NCBI RefSeq assembly: GCF_014203835.1
Contig: NZ_JACHJW010000001.1
Location: forward strand, 3,298,501 to 3,362,500
Length of the DNA stretch: 64,000 bases
Direction of reading: 5' to 3'
Source: Micromonospora polyrhachis
Lineage (GTDB): Bacteria; Actinomycetota; Actinomycetes; Mycobacteriales; Micromonosporaceae
Shown in pieces: positions 60,558 through 64,000 of this stretch. Made by a program: the position numbers and the translations under genes. Below the pieces are notes generated by a model. That model searched no databases, had not been told where the DNA came from, and was given only the letters and a program-made list of their open reading frames with translations. Position 1 is the stretch's first letter, and every line of letters starts with the position of its first letter.

Positions 60558-61280
60558 ATGACCTGTGAACTCTTTGCGGTCAGCTTCGATGCCAGTCAAC
60601 CTCAGCGTCTCGCCCGGTTCTGGTCTGGGATCCTCGATTGGCAGCTGATCGACGATTCGCATGACGGTGCCGCGCTGCTGCCCAGTGACGACACCGGATT
60701 CCGGATCCGATTTCTGCCGACGCAACGGCAGAAGGTCGGACAGAATCCGATGCACTTCGATCTGACGAGTACCTCGTTGGAGGGCCAACAGCAGACGGTC
60801 GCCAGGGCGCTGGAACTTGGCGCCCGGCATATCGACATCGGCCAAACCCCTGATGATGGTCATGTGGTGCTTGCCGACCCCGAAGGTAACGAGTTCTGCG
60901 TCATCGAGCCGGGCAACAACTTTCTTGCCGACTGTGGATTCGTCGGAGCGCTGGCCTGCGACGGTTCCCAGGAAGTCGGATACTTCTGGAGCGAGGTACT
61001 GGGGTGGCCACTGGTCTGGGATCAGGACCAGGAGACCGCTATCCGCTCACCGCTCGGCGGTCCGAAGATCACCTGGGGCGGTCCACCGCTGATGCCGAAG
61101 ACGGGCAAACAGCGACTGCACTTCGACCTCACTCCACCTGCCCACAGTGATCAGCAGACAGAGGTCGAGCGGCTGCTCTCCCTCGGGGCGACTCGGAAGG
61201 ACATAGGTCAGGGCGAGGTCAGCTGGGTGGTGCTGGCCGATCCCGATGGCAACGAGTTCTGCGTGTTGACGTCCCAGTAG
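60558..61280 (+). CDS. VOC-superfamily protein with two glyoxalase-like domains
   Basis: This 240-residue protein has two VOC modules in tandem. The first begins CELFAVSFDASQPQRLARFWSGIL and ends VVLADPEGNEFCVIEPG. The second begins ACDGSQEVGYFWSEVLGWPLVWD and ends VVLADPDGNEFCVL. It matches the actinobacterial CFP32-like arrangement. Glu residues of the NEFCV strands and His of MHFDL and LHFDL are the usual metal-site positions. The function may be a dioxygenase, lyase or resistance protein; it cannot be chosen from sequence. ATG 60558 fits the domain start, with ATG 60546 as an alternative. Confidence 0.8.
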   Translation: MTCELFAVSFDASQPQRLARFWSGILDWQLIDDSHDGAALLPSDDTGFRIRFLPTQRQKVGQNPMHFDLTSTSLEGQQQTVARALELGARHIDIGQTPDDGHVVLADPEGNEFCVIEPGNNFLADCGFVGALACDGSQEVGYFWSEVLGWPLVWDQDQETAIRSPLGGPKITWGGPPLMPKTGKQRLHFDLTPPAHSDQQTEVERLLSLGATRKDIGQGEVSWVVLADPDGNEFCVLTSQ

Positions 61281-61682
61281 CGCGGCTGGCCGGGGTCCTG
61301 CGGATCCTGCGTGTGCTGACGGGTGGACACACATCGTCACGCGAACCCTCCGGCCCGACCGGCCCGGCCCGGCCGGCCCGCAATGATGGCCGGGGTTTGT
61401 GAACGGTTGTTGCTACCCCCCCAACAGCGATAGATGTTCCCAAAGCAGCAGAGCGGTCACATCCAAGGCGTGATCAGTGGTAAGCGTCAGCAAGATCTGG
61501 ACAAACCCGGGCCGGATCGCCCTGACATAGCCTGCGACCAGGTACGGCACCAGGGCCCGATGGGTGCGGGAAACCACACCCGTGAACCGCGGCGTCCCTC
61601 ATGGCCACCGGGACGGCCCAGGCCCTAGCGTCGACGACATGGCGATCATGCAGATACGGCTGCCCCGACACCTTTGGCTGAC
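61281..61682. other. 402-base gene-free stretch
   Basis: No coding frame is supported. A run of alternating CCGGCC/GGCCCG blocks (61349-61382) could form several stems and may terminate the VOC transcript. The right half should contain the promoter of the two-component system. Confidence 0.4.
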
Positions 61683-62876
61683 ATGAGCGGATCGCGTGCC
61701 TGGCTTCACACGCTCTACCGGATCTGCGAACCGATCAGAGTGTTCACCCTGGCGACCGGGGTCGCGTTGGGGGCAGTCAACGCGCTGTTCGGCCTGGTCT
61801 ACCTCATCGGCGCGGGGCTCGCGTACGCCGTCCTGGCGGTCGCGCCGCGCGACCATCGACTGCGCGGCCGTCGGCGACTCGGCCGGGTTGCCCGCCGACT
61901 GGCCGAGTACGACCGGCGACGGGTCGAATGGTTCCTCGGCGACTCTCCGGCCGGCGTGGTGACCGACCTCCGCGCGGTGGGCTACCTCGCCGCCCGGGTG
62001 CCGCTCGGCGCGCTCGGCGGGACGGTGCTGCTGCTCCTGCTGTACGGCGCGCTGATGGCGTTCGCCGTGGTGGTCGGCTGGATCGCGGGACGACCGGTGG
62101 ACGACATCGAGGCGACACCGTTCGTCGTGACGTACTTCGCGATCGTCGGGGTGGTGCTGCTCTTCCTCGCCGTACAGGGGATCACCGGGGTGGCGGCGCT
62201 CGACCATCGGCTTACTCGCGCGCTGCTCGGGCCGACCGAGAAAGCCCACTACGAACAGCGCATCGCCGTACTGTCGGCGGCTCGGGCCGAGATCGTCGCC
62301 GCAGTCGACGCCGAGCGTCGCCGGATCGAACGGGACCTGCACGACGGAGTGCAGCAGCGGCTCGTCGCCCTCGGCATGCTGCTCGGTCGGGCCCGTCGCG
62401 CCACCGACCGGGCGAAGGCGGACGACCTGCTCCGCCAGGCGCACGAGGAGTCCGCCGGAGTGCTGGCCGAACTGCGCGAGGTGGCCTGGCGGGTGTATCC
62501 GGCGGCGCTGGACGATGGCGGGCTGACCGCCGCCCTGGAGATTGTCGCCGAGCGCTCCCCGTTACCGGTACGCATGACGCTGGATCTGCCGGCCCGGCCC
62601 GGCCCGGCGATCGAGACGGTCGCCTACTTCGTGGTCTGCGAGGCGGTCACCAATGCTGCCAAACACTCCCGGGCACACCGGGTGGAGGTCGTGGTGGCTG
62701 GCCTCGACAACGCCGTACACGTGAAGATCACCGATGATGGTGTCGGCGGGGCCGACCCGGCCGGCGGCGGCCTCGCCGGCCTGCACCGGCGGGTGCACGC
62801 CCTGGATGGCCGGATCCACGTCCACAGCCCGGTCGGTGGACCGACCACGATCACTGCGGAGCTGCCATGCGTCTGA
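61683..62876 (+). CDS. NarL-type sensor histidine kinase
   Basis: This 397-residue protein has an N-terminal membrane sensor part with four predicted TMs (the first pair in FTLATGVALGAVNALFGLVYLIGAGLAYAVLAV, the second in LGALGGTVLLLLLYGALMAFAVVVGW and FVVTYFAIVGVVLLFLAVQG). It is followed by HisKA_3 with the phosphoacceptor His in RRRIERDLHDGVQQRLVALG and a HATPase domain with CEAVTNAAKHSRAH and ITDDGVGGADPAGGGLAGL. It autophosphorylates and passes phosphate to the LuxR-type regulator encoded next, whose start overlaps by 10 bases. ATG 61683 is preferred over TTG 61674. The signal is unknown. Confidence 0.88.
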   Translation: MSGSRAWLHTLYRICEPIRVFTLATGVALGAVNALFGLVYLIGAGLAYAVLAVAPRDHRLRGRRRLGRVARRLAEYDRRRVEWFLGDSPAGVVTDLRAVGYLAARVPLGALGGTVLLLLLYGALMAFAVVVGWIAGRPVDDIEATPFVVTYFAIVGVVLLFLAVQGITGVAALDHRLTRALLGPTEKAHYEQRIAVLSAARAEIVAAVDAERRRIERDLHDGVQQRLVALGMLLGRARRATDRAKADDLLRQAHEESAGVLAELREVAWRVYPAALDDGGLTAALEIVAERSPLPVRMTLDLPARPGPAIETVAYFVVCEAVTNAAKHSRAHRVEVVVAGLDNAVHVKITDDGVGGADPAGGGLAGLHRRVHALDGRIHVHSPVGGPTTITAELPCV

Positions 62877-63511
62877 TCCTCGCCGAGGACTCGGCCCTGC
62901 TGCGCGAAGGACTGGTCCGGCTGCTCACCGACGAGGGCCACGAAATCCTGGCTGCGGTAGGCGACGCCGAGCAGTTGTTGGCCGCCGTCGCCGCCGACCC
63001 GCCCGATCTCATCGTGGTCGACGTACGGATGCCGCCCACGCACACCGACGAGGGGCTGCGGGCGGCGTTGGAGATTCGTCGCCGTTGGCCCGCTGTCGGG
63101 GTGCTGGTGCTGTCCCAGTACGTCGAGAAGCGCTACGCCGCCGAGCTGCTCGGTGGCACCGCCAGCGGGGTGGGATACCTGCTGAAGGACCGGGTGGTCC
63201 AGGTCGGTGAGTTCCTGGACGCGCTGGACCGGGTGGGCGCGGGCGGGGCCGCCTTCGATCCGGAGGTGGTACGTCAACTGCTCGCTCGTACGACCCGGGT
63301 CGACCCGCTGGCCGCCCTCACGCCTCGGGAGCGGGACGTGCTGGAGCACATGGCGCAGGGCTGCACCAACGCCCATATTGCGGCGAAGTTGCACGTGTCG
63401 CAGAGCGCGGTCGAGAAACACGTCAACGCGATCTTCGACAAGCTCGGCCTGGCGCACGTCACCGGCTACAGCCGCCGGGTGCTCGCGGTGCTGCGCTACC
63501 TCGGCACCTAG
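62867..63511 (+). CDS. NarL/LuxR-family response regulator
   Basis: This 214-residue protein has a receiver domain (about 1-125) with acidic LAEDSALLREGL, phospho-acceptor Asp in DLIVVDVRMPP (about residue 50), the Ser/Thr switch in VLVLSQY and Lys in YLLKDRV. A C-terminal LuxR HTH (about 150-210) follows: LTPRERDVLEHMAQGCTNAHIAAKL and SAVEKHVNAIFDKLG. It is the DNA-binding partner of the overlapping histidine kinase. The same type of pair often regulates envelope or drug-stress genes in actinobacteria; its target is not evident. Confidence 0.92.
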   Translation: MRLILAEDSALLREGLVRLLTDEGHEILAAVGDAEQLLAAVAADPPDLIVVDVRMPPTHTDEGLRAALEIRRRWPAVGVLVLSQYVEKRYAAELLGGTASGVGYLLKDRVVQVGEFLDALDRVGAGGAAFDPEVVRQLLARTTRVDPLAALTPRERDVLEHMAQGCTNAHIAAKLHVSQSAVEKHVNAIFDKLGLAHVTGYSRRVLAVLRYLGT

Positions 63512-63882
63512 TGCGGTAGGGGACCGGGCTCGCCGCTCGCCGCTCGCCTGCTCGCCGCTCTGCCGCTCTGCTGGGCCTGCTGACCGGCCGACCTGCTGAC
63601 TGGCCGACCTGACGGCCCTGGCTGGCTGGCCGACCGTCCAGGTTGCCCTCCAGGGGGTGATGGAGCGTGGCTCCACATGAGTCGGGTCGGACCGGCTACG
63701 AGTCGTGACGACATTGAATCGTCATGCCGCCGAATTACTATGACGAGGTCGAAATAGGCACTCCTCACCTTGATTCAAAGCCGAACCTTCCCTAATGTGG
63801 GGCACCGACCGTTTGCGGATAGTCGGCCTCCACTTCCCCCTCCGCGAGGCGCCCGGCGGTCGGTCACGAAGGAGTCGCGCCG
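63512..63882. other. 371-base gene-free stretch with low-complexity repeats
   Basis: The left part (63530-63645) is a mosaic of short repeats: CTCGCCG, GCTCTGC and CTGGCCGACCTG/CTGACCGGCC. No gene is visible. The right part becomes AT-richer (63710-63800, TTGATTCAAAG and CCTAATG) and probably holds the promoter of the secreted-protein gene starting at 63883. Confidence 0.45.
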
Positions 63883-64000
63883 GTGCGAAGTCGGCCATCC
63901 CATCCTCGTACGCCGGAGCAGGTATCCACCCGTCGTAACGCCGCGCGTCGGGTCTTTCACCGTCTGGTGACGGTAGTCGCAGCGGCCTGTGTCGGTCTGG
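63883..64000 (+). CDS. Start of an exported or membrane protein, cut by the window edge
   Basis: GTG 63883 has AAGGAG (63869-63874) 8 bases upstream and an open frame of 39 codons to the edge. The translation has an Arg-rich n-region (RRNAARRVFHRL) followed by the start of a hydrophobic core (VTVVAAACVGL), as in a long actinobacterial signal peptide or signal anchor. The mature part lies outside the window, so no function can be given. Confidence 0.6.
   Translation, partial: MRSRPSHPRTPEQVSTRRNAARRVFHRLVTVVAAACVGL

Overview
The window is high-GC actinobacterial chromosome, most likely from the Micromonosporaceae (Micromonospora or a close relative). Four things point there: frequent GTG starts, a nearly continuous set of high-GC3 genes, the actinobacterial growth and division cluster tRNA-Leu/fhaA-fhaB-pstP-rodA-pbpA-pknA-pknB with crgA and a class E sortase, and the XRE/DUF397 gene pair. 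No rRNA, CRISPR array, phage or complete insertion sequence is visible.

1-10 kb is accessory. It holds three regulator/effector modules, each with a readable palindromic operator: a 14-TM MFS efflux pump with a TetR gene; an FAD aromatic hydroxylase divergent from a TetR gene followed by a second MFS pump; and an alpha/beta hydrolase overlapping a WHG-type TetR gene. Between the first two lies decayed sequence (a DUF899 C-terminal remnant and a possible DUF4037 stub) and a DinB-family gene. 10-16 kb holds housekeeping genes (YbaK-like deacylase, FrnE-type DsbA, SufE, RmlC-like epimerase, SGNH hydrolase, SseA rhodanese, VanZ, an MFS exporter), separated by clear hairpin terminators.

16.3-21.1 kb is a two-gene unit of an HSP90-type GHKL chaperone and a 976-residue TPR-like protein. 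It is the best candidate for an undescribed system in the window. 21.1-28.8 kb is a leucine/branched-chain acyl-CoA degradation locus: TetR, a biotin carboxylase without a carrier domain, HMG-CoA lyase, a carboxyltransferase and an acyl-CoA dehydrogenase, with an epoxide hydrolase and its small HTH-like partner inserted on the opposite strand. 28.9-35.5 kb carries a GNAT acetyltransferase, an MMPL transporter, a MarR/YceI divergent pair, a GCS2-family ligase and a pentapeptide-repeat protein.

35.6-45 kb holds two kinase-less PASTA membrane proteins, an XRE/DUF397 pair, small hypothetical genes, a secreted S8 protease with a P-domain, and two cell-surface sugar genes (GT26 glycosyltransferase and a CDP-paratose-epimerase-like SDR) separated by a 76/77-bp tandem repeat. 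45-58 kb is the conserved growth cluster. FHA proteins, the PP2C phosphatase and the PknA/PknB kinases are translationally coupled to RodA and the class B PBP, facing a minus-strand operon of DUF881, sortase E, a small membrane protein and TrpG/PabA; crgA diverges from it. 58-64 kb has an EtfD-like membrane Fe-S oxidoreductase, a VOC protein, a NarL-type two-component system, and the start of a secreted or membrane protein that runs off the right edge.
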